Assembly (NCBI GenBank): GCA_009809945.1
Contig: WTPW01000955.1
Location: forward strand, 180,538 to 244,537
From: Gigaspora margarita
Taxonomy: Eukaryota; Glomeromycota; Glomeromycetes; Diversisporales; Gigasporaceae
Length of the DNA: 64,000 nucleotides
Reading direction: 5' to 3'
This document shows positions 1 to 11,612 of the stretch, piece after piece; positions within the stretch are counted from its first letter, which is position 1; each line of letters starts with the position of its first letter. The notes under the pieces are model-generated. The model did no database searches. It saw nothing but the letters and a program-made list of their open reading frames with translations, and was not told the DNA's origin. Both the position numbers and the translations under genes were made by a program.

Positions 1-282
1 TTCTAATTATTACAAAACTCGAATCTCGAGTTCTGTTTAGTTTAATTTTTTTAAAAATATTGTACTGGATAGAAAAAAATATTTTTAAATGTTTTTAATA
101 CATTCTGACGTAATCATAATACGTAACATGGATAGTATTTATTTATTTAACCAACTTCGTCAAAATACAATTTTTTATTTGCGTTGTGTTACTAGACCCC
201 TATGTATAAAAGCCCCCACCCGCATAAAAACTCCCCGATTATCAGACTAATGTCTGTACAACAGACCCTGGATCTTGTATAA

Positions 283-950
283 TGGTATGATGCCAAATTC
301 GAAATAGTTCTGTGGGATGCATCTCCAGTCTCTATATGTGCTTTGTACAGCAAAAAAGATAAGGTGCCTGATAATGTTAAAGAATTTCTTCAAAGTCATG
401 TATGGCTGGCCCAAACAAATGGGAATTAGAAGATTATAATCGAATGGCATCTAATTTATTATTAGAGAGGCTTGAGTGTTTAGCACGTCAAACAATGTAT
501 CCTCTTGATCTTCCACTGTATGCACTATTTAGCCGATATAATAAAAATGGCATTAATACTGTTAAGAGTATGTGTAAATGTTCCTGTTCTTGTTATGGGA
601 GAAGCTGGATGTGGTAAGGTTATTAACTTTATTTCTGAAATCATTTAATCGTTCGATAAAATCATCACTTGATAAACTTAAATAAATAATTATTAATAAT
701 ATTTTTTTATGCTATTTAGTCTAGTTTAATAGGATTTTTTTGCCAAGGTAGTCGAAGTTAACTATGAACCATTTATCGAATTAAAGAGCAAGATATATTA
801 GATTTCTTGGATTATTCTGATTTGATTAATAAATTAATTGGTCATGAGCCAATAATACGTAGCACTTCACGTAGATGCAAAGTTATAGCAAAATTATATG
901 ATCCTATTGTACAGCAAGTTATGATGCCGTACGTAGTTTTGTTAGCATGA
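283..950 (+). pseudogene. Decayed AAA+ ATPase fragment, possibly RNF213-like
   Basis: Three collinear coding stretches lie in different frames. The first, open from 283, reads WYDAKFEIVLWDASP and onward and stops near 410. The second starts at 402 (MAGPNKWELEDYNRM) and contains DLPLYALFSRYNKNG. A frame change near 560 then gives VCVNVPVLVMGEAGCGK, whose GEAGCGK (598-618) is a Walker A P-loop. After non-coding sequence, 781-950 encodes DILDFLDYSDLINKLIG and ends at a TGA. A P-loop preceded by a hydrophobic strand and an RYN-NGI segment resembles giant AAA+ RNF213 (mysterin)-type proteins, but this is recalled similarity. Frameshifts and missing downstream AAA motifs make it a remnant. The P-loop itself is certain; the family is tentative. 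Confidence 0.5.
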
Positions 951-1003
951 AGCTTCGAGGTTTCGTCTAAACAACTATAAATCTAACATTTATCNTGACT
1001 AAG

Positions 1004-1066
1004 TAAGAAAATAATTATCCAGGCAGGTCAGACAATATCTGACCTGCCTAGATAATTATTTTCTTA
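1004..1066. repeat. 63-bp hairpin
   Basis: An almost perfect inverted repeat with arms of about 29 bp (AGGCAGGTCAGA against TCTGACCTGCCT, ends TAAGAAAATAATTATC) and a 5-base loop. It is followed to about 1275 by short AGTTCAGTTC-like words in both orientations. Probably a tiny foldback element; no coding potential. Confidence 0.7.
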
Positions 1067-1284
1067 TGGATAATAGCTCTAGTGAACTTAGGTTCATGAA
1101 CTAGAGTTTGAACTTCAAAGTTAACCTCAGGTTCATACTTTAAGTTTATTAACTCAAGTTTAAACTTTAAAATTGAACTGAAGTTTATAAACTTTAGTTC
1201 AGTTCATTTTTTTCTTTGAACTATATGGGACTGAACCAAAACTGAACTGAACGAACCACTTAACATCCCTACCTAAGACTAAGA

Positions 1285-2260
1285 CCATGCAAAGTTGATA
1301 ATTCAGTTTGTATTACCTGCTGACCCATTTTTCAATTTTTATTTTTTTTAGATCCCAAATATGCCAATTCAATTTTTACATTTATTTTTTTCATTATTCT
1401 CATCTGGTATCGCCAGATAGAAACCTTAATTTTCTGTAATTGTCTGATAAGACTAATTGAAAAAATATGTCTGCTGACTCAATTTTTGTTCCTTTGTTGT
1501 GCAAAATGAAAACAAGATTATTCTATTAATTTACAGTAAATTTTTTTAAAAAAAAATCTGACTGACCAACTTGAAACATTTCAGGAACTTTCAGAGTCTG
1601 ATGAATTTGATAACTAACAATAAAAATTATTTCACAGAGCCTGGCATTACCCTAAGAAAAATAGTTTTTGTTTTTTTTTGATTATTAAGCCTAAGGCCAC
1701 ACAATCTCGATTATTCAGTTTGCATTACCTGCTGACCCTTTTTTTTAATTTTTTTTTTTTTAGATCCCAAATACACCAATATGATTTTTACATTTATTTT
1801 TTTCTGTTATTCTCATTCAGTATCACCAGATAAACCCTAATTTTCTGTAATTGTCTGATAAGACTGATGGAAAAAATATATCTGCTGACTCAATTTTTTG
1901 TTTCTTTGTTGTACAAAATGAAAACAAGGTTATTCTATTAATTTACAGTAAGTTTTTTTAAAAAAAAAATCTGACTGACCAACTCAGAAAGTTTCAGTAA
2001 CTTTCAGAGGTAAGATAATCTGATAAATTTATAACTAACAATAAAAATCTTCTCATAGAGCCTGGGCATTGCCCTAGAAAATGGGTTCTATTTTTTTTAA
2101 CTCTTAAGCCTAAGGCTACACAAAGTTGATTATTCAGTTTGCATTACCTGCTAACCTATTTTTTTAATTTTTTTTATTTTAGATCCCAAATATGCCAATT
2201 TGATTTTTGATATTTATTTTTTTTCTGTTATCCTCATCTGGTATCACCAGATAGAAATAA
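1285..2260. repeat. Tandem repeat, about 405-bp unit, 2.4 copies
   Basis: Units start near 1287, 1697 and 2113 with GCAAAGTTGATTATTCAGTT, followed by CCTGCTGACCC, a T-rich tract, TAGATCCCAAATA and TATCACCAGATA. Within each unit are ends similar to the PIF-like MITE family seen at 60026-60382 (GCAAAGTTGAT, GTTTTGCAT). The array lies just upstream of a Helitron-type 3' end at 2896 and may be that element's internal satellite. Confidence 0.7.
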
Positions 2261-2859
2261 TAAAACTGATAAAAAAATGTAAAGTGATAGAATATCATGT
2301 GATCAAAAGAAGAGCAAACACATAACCTGTCACTTACATAATGCCAATACAGGTAAGGCTAAAAGCATATGAAAATCAGAAAATAGTGCAAAGAAGATCA
2401 AAAACAAATAAAGTGCTACAATGTGAATAGCGAGTATTTATAAAAGTTAGATACAACGAATTAATATCTGCAAGTGCTTGAACAGAAAATTCACACAATG
2501 ATTAGTGTGAAGTATCATTTGCAGACTTAAATAAATCATTAAAAAAAATTTTTTTTATATGAGGCATACATATTAAATCAATACAACTTATAGCATGATA
2601 ATAATTATGAAGACTCACATGCAGCATTATAGAATTACTGAACTGATCCAGATGATACATAAGTATCAAGTCAATGCAGTACAATAACTCAATTTTAACT
2701 ACTGTATATACTGATTAGTAAAATTCTATAACAGAATTCTTTGCAATAAATCACATAATAGTTTCAATCCAACTTATTCAAATTTAACATGCTGTGTATA
2801 CCATTATATATAATAAATTCTATAATATATTTTTAACAAATATATGATTAAAAAACTAT

Positions 2860-2896
2860 ATAAGATGGTGGCACAAAGCACCATCTATCACACTAG
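2860..2896 (+). mobile_element. Helitron-type 3' terminus
   Basis: A stem-loop, GATGGTG then GCACAAAG then CACCATC, is followed by TATCACACTAG and a T. A short GC-richer hairpin about 10 bases before a CTAG end, inserted before T, is the hallmark of Helitron 3' ends. Two other ends in the window (14271 and, on the minus strand, 51583) share the ATAAGATGG start and the CACTAG end. The 5' end (TC after A) was not found, so the length is unknown. Confidence 0.6.
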
Positions 2897-2974
2897 TTCT
2901 TTTTTAATAATCATATTAACAATTCAACTACTATGTATATTTATGCTAATTTTATTATTGATATTGATATGCAA

Positions 2975-3515
2975 TATATTTGCCAAATAATAATTTTTAT
3001 CCGACAAACTCATATGATCATGAAAAAATTTCTACTGTTATTTTTTTATGTTTAATTACATAATCATGTTTATTCAAATTAAAACTCAGCGGGCAACTCC
3101 CTACCAATCATGATCAAAAATTGCTGGATAACACCATTATTGGCAAAAATTATTGAATGCGGTAATTTGACAAATGATTGGCTACACGTGCCACTCTGTA
3201 GCACGTGATCATTTGCCAAATTACTGTTATTCACCAATTTTTGCCCAATAATGTATTCTTATCTGCCAAACTTTTATAATTATGAAATTTTTCTTGTTAT
3301 TTTTTTATTACTATGCAAACATATTTATTCAATTTAAATCTCAGCCAATAAATCACTGCATATAAGGATCATAAATTGCCAAATAATACCATTTTTGGGC
3401 AAAATTGGTGAATACAGCAATTTGACAAATGATTGGTTACACATGCTATTTCACAGCATATACTCATTTGCCAAATTACTATTATTCACCAATTTTTGTC
3501 CAATAATAATCATTG
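2975..3515. repeat. Two tandem 255-bp units with hairpins
   Basis: Units near 2980-3240 and 3240-3510 repeat in order: a GCCAAATAAT segment, a TTTATTCAAATT segment, then an imperfect hairpin in which GGCAAAAATTATTGAATG pairs with CACCAATTTTTGCCC around CACGTG/ATGC-rich loops. No coding frame. Likely a duplicated foldback element. Confidence 0.6.
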
Positions 3516-3881
3516 GATATGTCAATTTGCAATATATATCCATATATAAATTTAAATAAAATGCAAAATTTTTAATCATTCTTTATTTTTTGTTAAAACA
3601 TTCTTAAAGAAATTATATACTATTTGTCAAAAACTTTTTTATGCATATAAACAGTATATGCAATTAGATAGTTATCATAAACCACATGATAAATTAATTA
3701 ACCAATTAAAATTTTATTAATAATTTGTTTTTAAACACAAATAGCATTTGATCCAATGGCCCATTTTGGATTATTTAACTATTAAAATAACTAGCTTAAT
3801 AAGGTGTTCTAATGAGCCAAAAACATTAAAATCCAATTACAGAATTACAAGATCATTAATGATTTTTGTACTTTATATTTA

Positions 3882-4056
3882 CAGTATAACCCCGCAATAG
3901 TCACATGCCAAAATCAGACATTCGATGTGCCTATTGCGAGATTGTGACTAAAGCGAGCAAGAATTTATATATAGTGTATATAGTTAAATAGAAGAATTGA
4001 GGTGACTATAGCGAGATTGTGACTAATACGAATGTGACTATTGCGGGGTTATACTG
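3882..4056. mobile_element. pogo/Tc1-type MITE
   Basis: A 175-bp element whose termini are perfect inverted repeats (CAGTATAACCCCGCAATAGT at the left, the complement at the right) flanked by TA (3880-3881 and 4057-4058). CAGT termini with TA duplication fit pogo-type Tc1/mariner elements. It is too short to encode a transposase. The interior holds further copies of GCGAGATTGTGACTA. Confidence 0.85.
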
Positions 4057-4557
4057 TAATAAATATATACAAAATTTTGATATAAAATAATATAAATTAC
4101 TAACAATCTTGTGAACCTATGATTGGATTTTAACCATCTGGGCACAAGCCCTCAAGGTAACCTCTTTACAAGAAACAATACTATGACAAAAGAGTCAGGA
4201 ACAGAGCATCTCAATACTTAAACAGATAATAAGCCAGATTTTGGATTTTTAGATGTTTTCTATATTAGAATCGTCTAAGTAAGCTGATTATTTCAGTAGC
4301 TAAACCATCCAAAAAAGATTACTAGACCAAGTATTATTCATAATAAACTAATTTATTAAGATATTTTTATATATTTTCAATAAAAAATAAAAATTCTTTA
4401 TGTATTATATAAATAGAGAAATTATGCATTTATAATTAGTAACTATATTGGGAAATGAAATAGTATGCAATTGAACAATATATGCATTTTACAGTATGCA
4501 TTTAGACAATATCAACTGTATATATGATAGGGTATTAAGCTACTAAGAATAATAATA

Positions 4558-4685
4558 CCTAATACTATTAAGGTAGGATTAATATAGCTAAAATAATACA
4601 ATTATGGAAGTTAGATAACAACTTAAAAAATTATACAAAAATATGGAGATAAAGGACAAATTATTCATTATATTATCCTCTTCTT
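4558..4685. repeat. Direct repeat, left copy (partner 6358-6490)
   Basis: ACTATTAAGGTAGGATTAA, AATACAATTATGGAAG and ATTATTCATTATA recur in the same order at 6358-6490 with scattered substitutions. The two copies bracket the palindromic element at 5062-6008, so they may be parts of an older duplicated unit. Confidence 0.65.
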
Positions 4686-5061
4686 GAAGGGTAAGCTTCT
4701 GTAATTCTAAACAAAATTTTAAAAATCTTAACAAAAGATGAAAACAGGAGAAAAATTACTTAACCAAATAAAATTACAATATTGTTCTAATTTATGACTA
4801 AATTTTACAATTAATGTCTATCCATTAGCACATTTGTGCATTGCCAATCTACAAATGTTTCTCACAATCTCAACCACAAAATGTCAAGCTTTTCATGCTC
4901 ACTTATTTAATTAATCTTTTATTAGGATTGTTATTATTGTAGTTATCTTAGAACTTAGCCTTTTATCTCATATTTGATATTGTCCAAGGCTTGATAGTAA
5001 GATCATAAATACAAGAGCAAGAAGGCATGGTATTAATATCCATTCCACACAATTGGCACTA

Positions 5062-6008
5062 TAAGGTAAAAGGGGGTATTGTGGCGAAGTTAACTTTGAT
5101 CGATGATATCACGTGATCTATCCAATAGAATCGAATGATTTTGATATAAACTGACTCGTCTCACAAAGACGAATCTAATGGTATAAAAATCATTAAATTC
5201 TAATCACTGGATCAAAAGATATTATCATTCAAAGTTAAAGAAACTAAAGTAAAGATTTTAGNGGGGGTGGGGGTATTGTGGCGAACTTGAACTATATCGT
5301 GATACAATGACCAGAACTGAATAATTTTTATACCATTCGATTCGTCTCAATGAGACGAATCGAATAGTGGTTAAATCACGCAATTCCGACCATTGGATCA
5401 CAAGATATTGACGATTATGTACGATACCAAAATAATTTTGAGGGTATTATGACGAAATACAAAGTTGGCTATAAGGTAAGTGCCTTTTAATACTATGCAA
5501 ATCGACATTTATGCTCTAAGTAAAGTTGTTCGGACTGACAAATTACACATACCCTAAAATTTTCATAAAATTTAAACAACCTTTTATTAATTGACTTTTA
5601 CAAAATACGTTCTTACGAAAAAAGTCTAAATTTTTTCGTAGAAGCGTATTTTGTAAAAGATAATTAATAAAAACTTGCTCAAATTTTATGAAACTTTTAG
5701 GGTACACGTAAATTGACAGGCCGGTCAACTTTACTTAGAGCATAAATAGCGATTTGCATAGTACTAAAAGGCACTTACCTTATAGCTAACTTTTGCGTTT
5801 CGTCATAATACCCTCAAAATTATTTTTGTATTGTAGTGTCGTGCATACATAATCGTCAATATCTTGTGATCCAGTGGTCAGAATTGGATGATCTAACCAC
5901 TATTTGATTCGTCTCATTGAGAAGAATCGAATGGTATAAAAATTATCCAATTCTGGTCGTTGTATCACAAGATAATACAAATTCGCCACAATACCCCCTT
6001 TTACCTTA
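5062..6008. mobile_element. Palindromic TA-flanked element with a nested relative
   Basis: The ends read TAAGGTAAAAGGGGGTATTG and its complement, flanked by TA on both sides (5060-5061, 6009-6010). The two arms are inverted copies of each other for most of their length. The left arm has an extra GGTATTGTGGCGAA unit at about 5270. Each arm contains the palindromic CGTCTC..GAGACG module described in the findings (about 5149, 5337 and 5905). A similar element lies at about 38801-39377. TA duplication suggests Tc1/mariner or a relative. No transposase is encoded. Confidence 0.75.
5472..5782. mobile_element. Nested TA element at the palindrome centre
   Basis: The inner inverted repeat TAAGGTAAGTGCCTTTTA and its complement are flanked by TA (5470-5471, 5783-5784). 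Its first eight bases match those of the surrounding element, so it is a related element inserted near the hairpin centre. The centre of the inner element is itself a hairpin (TTTTACAAAATACG.. arms). Confidence 0.7.
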
Positions 6009-6490
6009 TATCCTATTGTATAGGAGAGCTTTGTACTTTCATGCCAAGTTTAACTCAATAGTTGATATTAAAAAGTTATATAAATTTGATGATAACTTAT
6101 AGAACACAAATATTTATGAATTAGTCATTTATTATAAGAAGAATGTATATTTATTAAGGATGGTTTTGAAGAGCATACGTTAGATAAATGATATATATGA
6201 TGAACAAAAAGTGAGACCAACCCTTTATATACATTTTTATTTCTTCTAATAATTCTGATTTCATATGCTTTTTTATAGGCAACTCCTTCTATCAAGTTTA
6301 TGCAAATATATATTATGCGACTAGGAGAAATTCACATGGTTAAACCATTAAAAATATATAATAATGACTATTAAGGTAGGATTAACATAGCTATGATAAT
6401 ACAATTATAGAAGGTAGGTGACAACTTAAAGAATTATCAAATACAAAAATGAGGAGACACAGAAAAAATTATTCATTATACCAGGTCTAT

Positions 6491-8104
6491 TTAAAAGTTT
6501 TATATTATGAAAACCAAGTACTATCATTAAATATGTAAGTCTAGCAATATTTTTTTTAGTAATGTATTAAGTTTTTGTAAAACTTATTGTCTATAGATAT
6601 TTTGAAGTTCTATTAAACTATTGATAATTAAATAAATATAGTAATAAAAATGGTTTTTGTATATTGAATAATTGTTACTATGCAGATACTTTTAATTGTA
6701 AATTAATTTATTTTGGTATCTACATTTTGGGTTGATTTGAATTATTAAAATTCTTTTAATAATTCATGATGTATATTGTATAAGGACTCTATTTTATAAT
6801 AGAAGTTAATAGATTTGGCAAAACAACTATTATTATTGTTATTATTATATTATCATTTATGAAAATAGGGTTGGGAATTATTATTGTACAGAACTGTACA
6901 TTAAATTATAGTTTTTTTTAAGTAGAAACAAATGGAGCACATGGCTAGTTATTCAATTAGCAATATATTAAAAGATCCTATGTTGTTAAAGTCTATTGCT
7001 TATAGAACTTTTGTTATTTTAAAAATAGCTAGTATGCACCTTATATTGAGACAAACCTAAAATGCACCCTATATTAATAAACCCTAAATAATTACTGTTA
7101 AAGAGTCATTCCATTCAGATACATTTAATAGTGAGTGTAAAAAATGACAAAGAATTTAAATGTAAAAAAGCTTATCTTTAATAGAATTTAATATTGCAAC
7201 TTGAAACTAGAATTCTCATATTGAATTATTAAATATGGATTATAAACAATTTTTACAAAAGTTGATTTTTATCTCTGTTATTCAATTTTTAAAAAAATTT
7301 ATTATGTGTTATATGTATATAACTTAGAGGAATTCAACTATTTCTAGTAAGAGAAGATTATAACAGTACGATTACATGAAATGTGGAGGGATAGTTCTGT
7401 GTAATGTTTTGGTGCGCTATATTTTTTTCTATTTTGGAAGGTACTATGTTCATTAGATTTTTTCTATTTTAGTAGGTATTGTACAATTATCATACGTTAT
7501 GTGAGTTGCTTCATTGTACATATGTGTAAAAAAATTGGCATCATAGTATGATATGTATGAAATGCGTATGTACTATGTACATACGTACATGCATGCACTT
7601 TAATATTTGGATGATTGGCTGTAACTAAAAACTGTGAAAATTTGAAATTTGTGTTTAGGTGTTAGGATGTTCTAACCTTAAATCTCTTAATATACAGCAA
7701 CTGCGTATTGGCTATAATGAAAACTGTAGAAATTTTAAGTTTGTGCATTTTTGACAAACATGTTTCTAAATATGCAATAACTGCATAGCTATTATCCTCT
7801 TTCTTTTTTTCATTATAAAATGATGGCATTCGTGCACTTTATAGGGATTATGTTCATAATTATTACAATATTTGATCATTTGACTTATTGAAATTGTAAT
7901 TATTACAACATAATTATTTACGTAATTAATGATGTAGTAATCAATGCGAAATTAAAAAGTGAGAATCAAGTATACAGAAATGACCAGTTATTCTTACTCA
8001 TGTCTTTAGTATTTATCAATGATTTTGACTTTCGCTCATTATACATGCTTTGTAGATATTAGATTGAAATATAATAACATTAATAACATACATTAGTGAG
8101 TTGC
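6491..8104. other. AT-rich spacer with no recognisable gene
   Basis: No frame of useful length, RNA gene or clear element boundary was seen. It holds a TTATTATTG microsatellite near 6826, a short palindrome of ACATACGTACATGC-like words at 7560-7600, and two copies of a GGCTGTAACTAAAAACTGTG-like sentence at about 7617 and 7709. Confidence 0.5.
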
Positions 8105-8108
8105 ATAC

Positions 8109-9136
8109 CAGTCAGCCGATATGTCACATGAAAATTTTTTACATATAAAATTTATAAAAAAAACATATAAAATTACTATAAGATTTGATTTCATGATGTT
8201 TCTTCCCCTACATATTAACTTAAAATTAAATTTTTCGGAAATATAGAACAAGGGGAGAAGAAAAAATTGAGCTTAAAAATCGGATTAAAATTTCGCCGTT
8301 TTTGCACAAAACGAAAATGTAACTTCTCCAAAAACAAATATTTACCGATTTTAAGATGAGTAGCATATGTAAAAACATGCTCTGAACAACTTTACTTAGT
8401 CGACAGAAGTAGGTTACCTTGTAAGAAAAGTGGGTTATCTATGTACTAAAGTTAAAATTTATCGTTTTTCTTGATTGAACTTTTTTTCCATATTAGGTAA
8501 CCTACTTTTGGCTCTTAAGCAAAGTTGTTCGGCATGTAATTTTACATCACATCTGAGGTTTAATCGCGCTTTTCGGACCTTTTACTAGTGAAAAATGGGG
8601 TTAAATTTAGAAAAAAATTTTTTTCTAACTTTAACCCCATTTTCACTAGTAAAAGGTCCGAAAAGCGCGATTAAACCTCAGATGTGATGTAAAATTACAT
8701 GCCGAACAACTTTGCTTAAGAGCCCAAAGTAGGTTACCTAATATGGAAAAAAAGTTCAATCAAGAAAAACGATAAATTTTAACTTTAGTACATAGATAAC
8801 CCACTTTTCTTACAAGGTAACCTACTTCCGTCGACTAAGTAAAGTTGTTCAGAGCATGTTTTTACATATACTACTCATCTTAAAATCGGTAAATATTTGT
8901 TTTTGGCGAAGTTACATTTTCGTTTTGTGCAAAAACGGCGAAATTTTAATCCGATTTTTAAGCTCAATTTTTTCTTCTCCCCTTGTTCTATATTTCCGAA
9001 AAATTTAATTTTAAGTTAATATGTAGGGTAAGAAACATCATGAAATCAAATCTTATAGTAATTTTATATGTTTTTTTTATAAATTTATATATAACAAAAA
9101 ACTCAGTCATAAATAGTGTGACAAATCGGTTGACTG
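8109..9136. mobile_element. 1028-bp near-perfect palindromic transposon, 4-bp TSD
   Basis: Each arm of about 510 bp is an almost exact inverted copy of the other, meeting at an A/T-rich centre near 8620. The termini are CAGTCAGCCGATATGTCACA and an imperfect complement ending GACTG. The flanks are ATAC at 8105-8108 and 9137-9140, a 4-bp target duplication. A diverged relative with the same inner sentences and CAG...CTG ends lies at 50066-51108. No protein is encoded; frames inside are by-products of the palindrome. Confidence 0.85.
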
Positions 9137-9140
9137 ATAC

Positions 9141-11570
9141 TGAGCATCACCAGAATAATAAGATTTGTAACAGTAACTTACAATGGAAAGCATAATGGTT
9201 CTAATACAAATTAAGCCTTAACTACTTATTGTGATTATTAGAATTGCGAGCAAATTTTTTATATGAATTATTATAGTAATTCATGATATAAATCAAAATA
9301 ATTTCAGTGCAAACTCAACTATAAATGTGTATTAGGTTTGTAGAGAATTTTTTTACAATAATTTAATATGATAATTTCAGTGCAAACAACTCAAACTTAG
9401 CCACATACTGTGTTCATCAAAATAGTAAGTAGGTTTTGCAACAGAATTCTTATGAAAGAAATATTGCTTTAATGCAAACTAACTCAAGTATAAGCTATGC
9501 AAAAACTTAGATCAGTTAGTCAGAATTTTTTTAATTTGCTGCAAATTAATAAAATAATGTTCATACCTACTAAGGCTATGCAACTTTAATTTTTTATTTT
9601 TATAGCAAAAAATCAAAAAATTGGATCAGCAGCCACATTTTTTCTGTCAGTCCTGTTGAACAATTAAAGGAAATTAAGGTCTCCATCAGGTGACACCAGA
9701 TAAGAATAATGGAAAAACTAAGAAGCAAAAATTGAACAATTGACACAATTGGGATCTAAAAAAAAAAAATAATAAAAAAAAATAAAAAAAAACTTTGCAT
9801 GACCTAAAAATAAAGACAATTGTAATGCAGACTAAACCTTAAACACATTATAGTCACCAGAAAAAAGATAAATGTAGTTGATTCTTCATTTTGCGTTATA
9901 TGAAATCTGAAACTTAGGTTGATTACTGTTTTTTATTTTTTTATTTTTTTATTTTTTTTTTATTTTATTTTTAAGGATGTTTACATCTACTAAGGTTATA
10001 AAAGGTTAATTTTTTTCATTTTGCACAGTAAAGAATCAAAAAATTGAGTCAGTAATTTCATTTTTTTCTGTCAACCATATCAGACAATTATGGGAAATTA
10101 AGGTCTCTATTGGATGATATCAGATGAGAGTAGTAGAAAAATGTCAAAAATTGAACAACTGGCGCAATTGGAATCTAAAAAAAAAAGCAAAAATCAACTT
10201 TGTATGAAAAATAAAAACCATTGTAATACAGACTATGGTCACCAGAATAGCAGGTAAATGTAGTTGAGTTTTCATTTTGAATTGCATGAAATCTAAAAAC
10301 TTAGGTCAGTCAGTTCAGAATTTTTTTTTTGTTTTTTTTTAATCTACTATAAATTATCACGGTTTGCAAAATAATGTGGCTGCATACTTATACAATCACC
10401 TGATTGTTGTCCGATGGCACAATTGTAAAAGATTGTAAAGTGCATTTTTTTGGCCAAAAATTCAATATTAATTTATGATTTTCATAAAATTTTTTAGCCA
10501 TATCTTTGTTCACTAAAAAATTATCGTACAATCATGCAGCTAGACACCAATTAGATAATGTTCACTAGAATAGCAGGTAAATGTAGTTGATTTTTTGCTT
10601 TGCATTATATGCAATCTAAAAGCTTAAGTTGATTAGTTGAGGGGTTTTTTTTTAATTTAAGTTCACATCTACTAAGGTTATTCAAGATTAATTTTCCATT
10701 TTGCACAACAAAAAATAAAAAAATCAGATTGGCAGTCACATTGTTTCTGTTGACCCTATTGGACAATTACAAAAAATTTAGGTTTCTATCAGGTGACATC
10801 AGATGAGAATAGTGGGAAAAAAATAATCATCAAAAATCGAACAACTGGCACAATTGGGATCTAAAAAAAGAAAAGCCAGCTTTGTGTGACCTAAAAATAA
10901 AAACAATTATAATGCAAACTATGATCAGCAGAATAGCAGGTAAATGTAGTTGATTTTTTGTCTATCATTACATAAAATCTGAAAACTTAGGTGGTCAGTT
11001 CGAAATACTTTTTTGGGGGTTTTTTTTAATTCACTGTAAATTATCACAGTTTGCAAAATGATGTGACTTTTGATAAAATTTGTAGATTGCTGCATATTCA
11101 TATAATCACCAGAATGTTATCTAATTGTACGATTGTTAAAGTGTTTTTTGGCCAAAAATTTAAAATTTATTAGCCATAATATCTTACTAAAAAATCATCA
11201 TACAATCGCACAACTGGACAACAATTAGATGATGTTCAAATGATTGTATTTGATTGTATTAGTGTGCAATGATCTACAAATTAGATCAAAAGCCACAAAC
11301 TACAATAGTTGAATAATGTCATGTCTACTAAGCCTATGCAAAGTTAATTTTTATTTTGTACAGCAGAGAGTCAAAAACTGCCAGAATTATGATAATTTTA
11401 ATAAAACTAGCTCAACCTTACCATATATTGTAGTCACTGGAATGGCAAGTAAATTTTGCAACACAATTACTTATCATAGAAATCGTGATAATTCTAATAC
11501 AAACCAATTCAACCTTGATTACATATATACTATATGTCATTGGAAAGGTAGGTAAGTGTTATATAAAATT
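9141..11570. repeat. Satellite body of a Helitron-like element (left part)
   Basis: Diverged units of about 110 bp with the sentence TCACCAGAATAGCAAGTAAG, TTTTGTAACAGAATT and AATACAAACTAA recur from 9141 and again from 13640 to 14210. Between 9590 and 11300 they alternate with larger direct repeats (about 9600, 10030 and 10690) containing TCTATCAGGTGACATCAGAT, and with two copies (about 10380 and 11090) of a block reading ATACAATCACC ... GGCCAAAAATT. All are consistent with the interior of the element ending at 14271. Confidence 0.55.
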
Positions 11571-11612
11571 ATTCAGTAACTGATGGTAAAAATCAAATGA
11601 TTTTAGTTCATA

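Noticed and set aside
5543..6102. Two 61-codon frames on opposite strands
   Set aside because: Products of the palindromic element at 5062-6008.
8983..9195. 70-codon frame
   Set aside because: It runs through the arm and end of the 1-kb palindrome and out into flanking DNA; no protein features.
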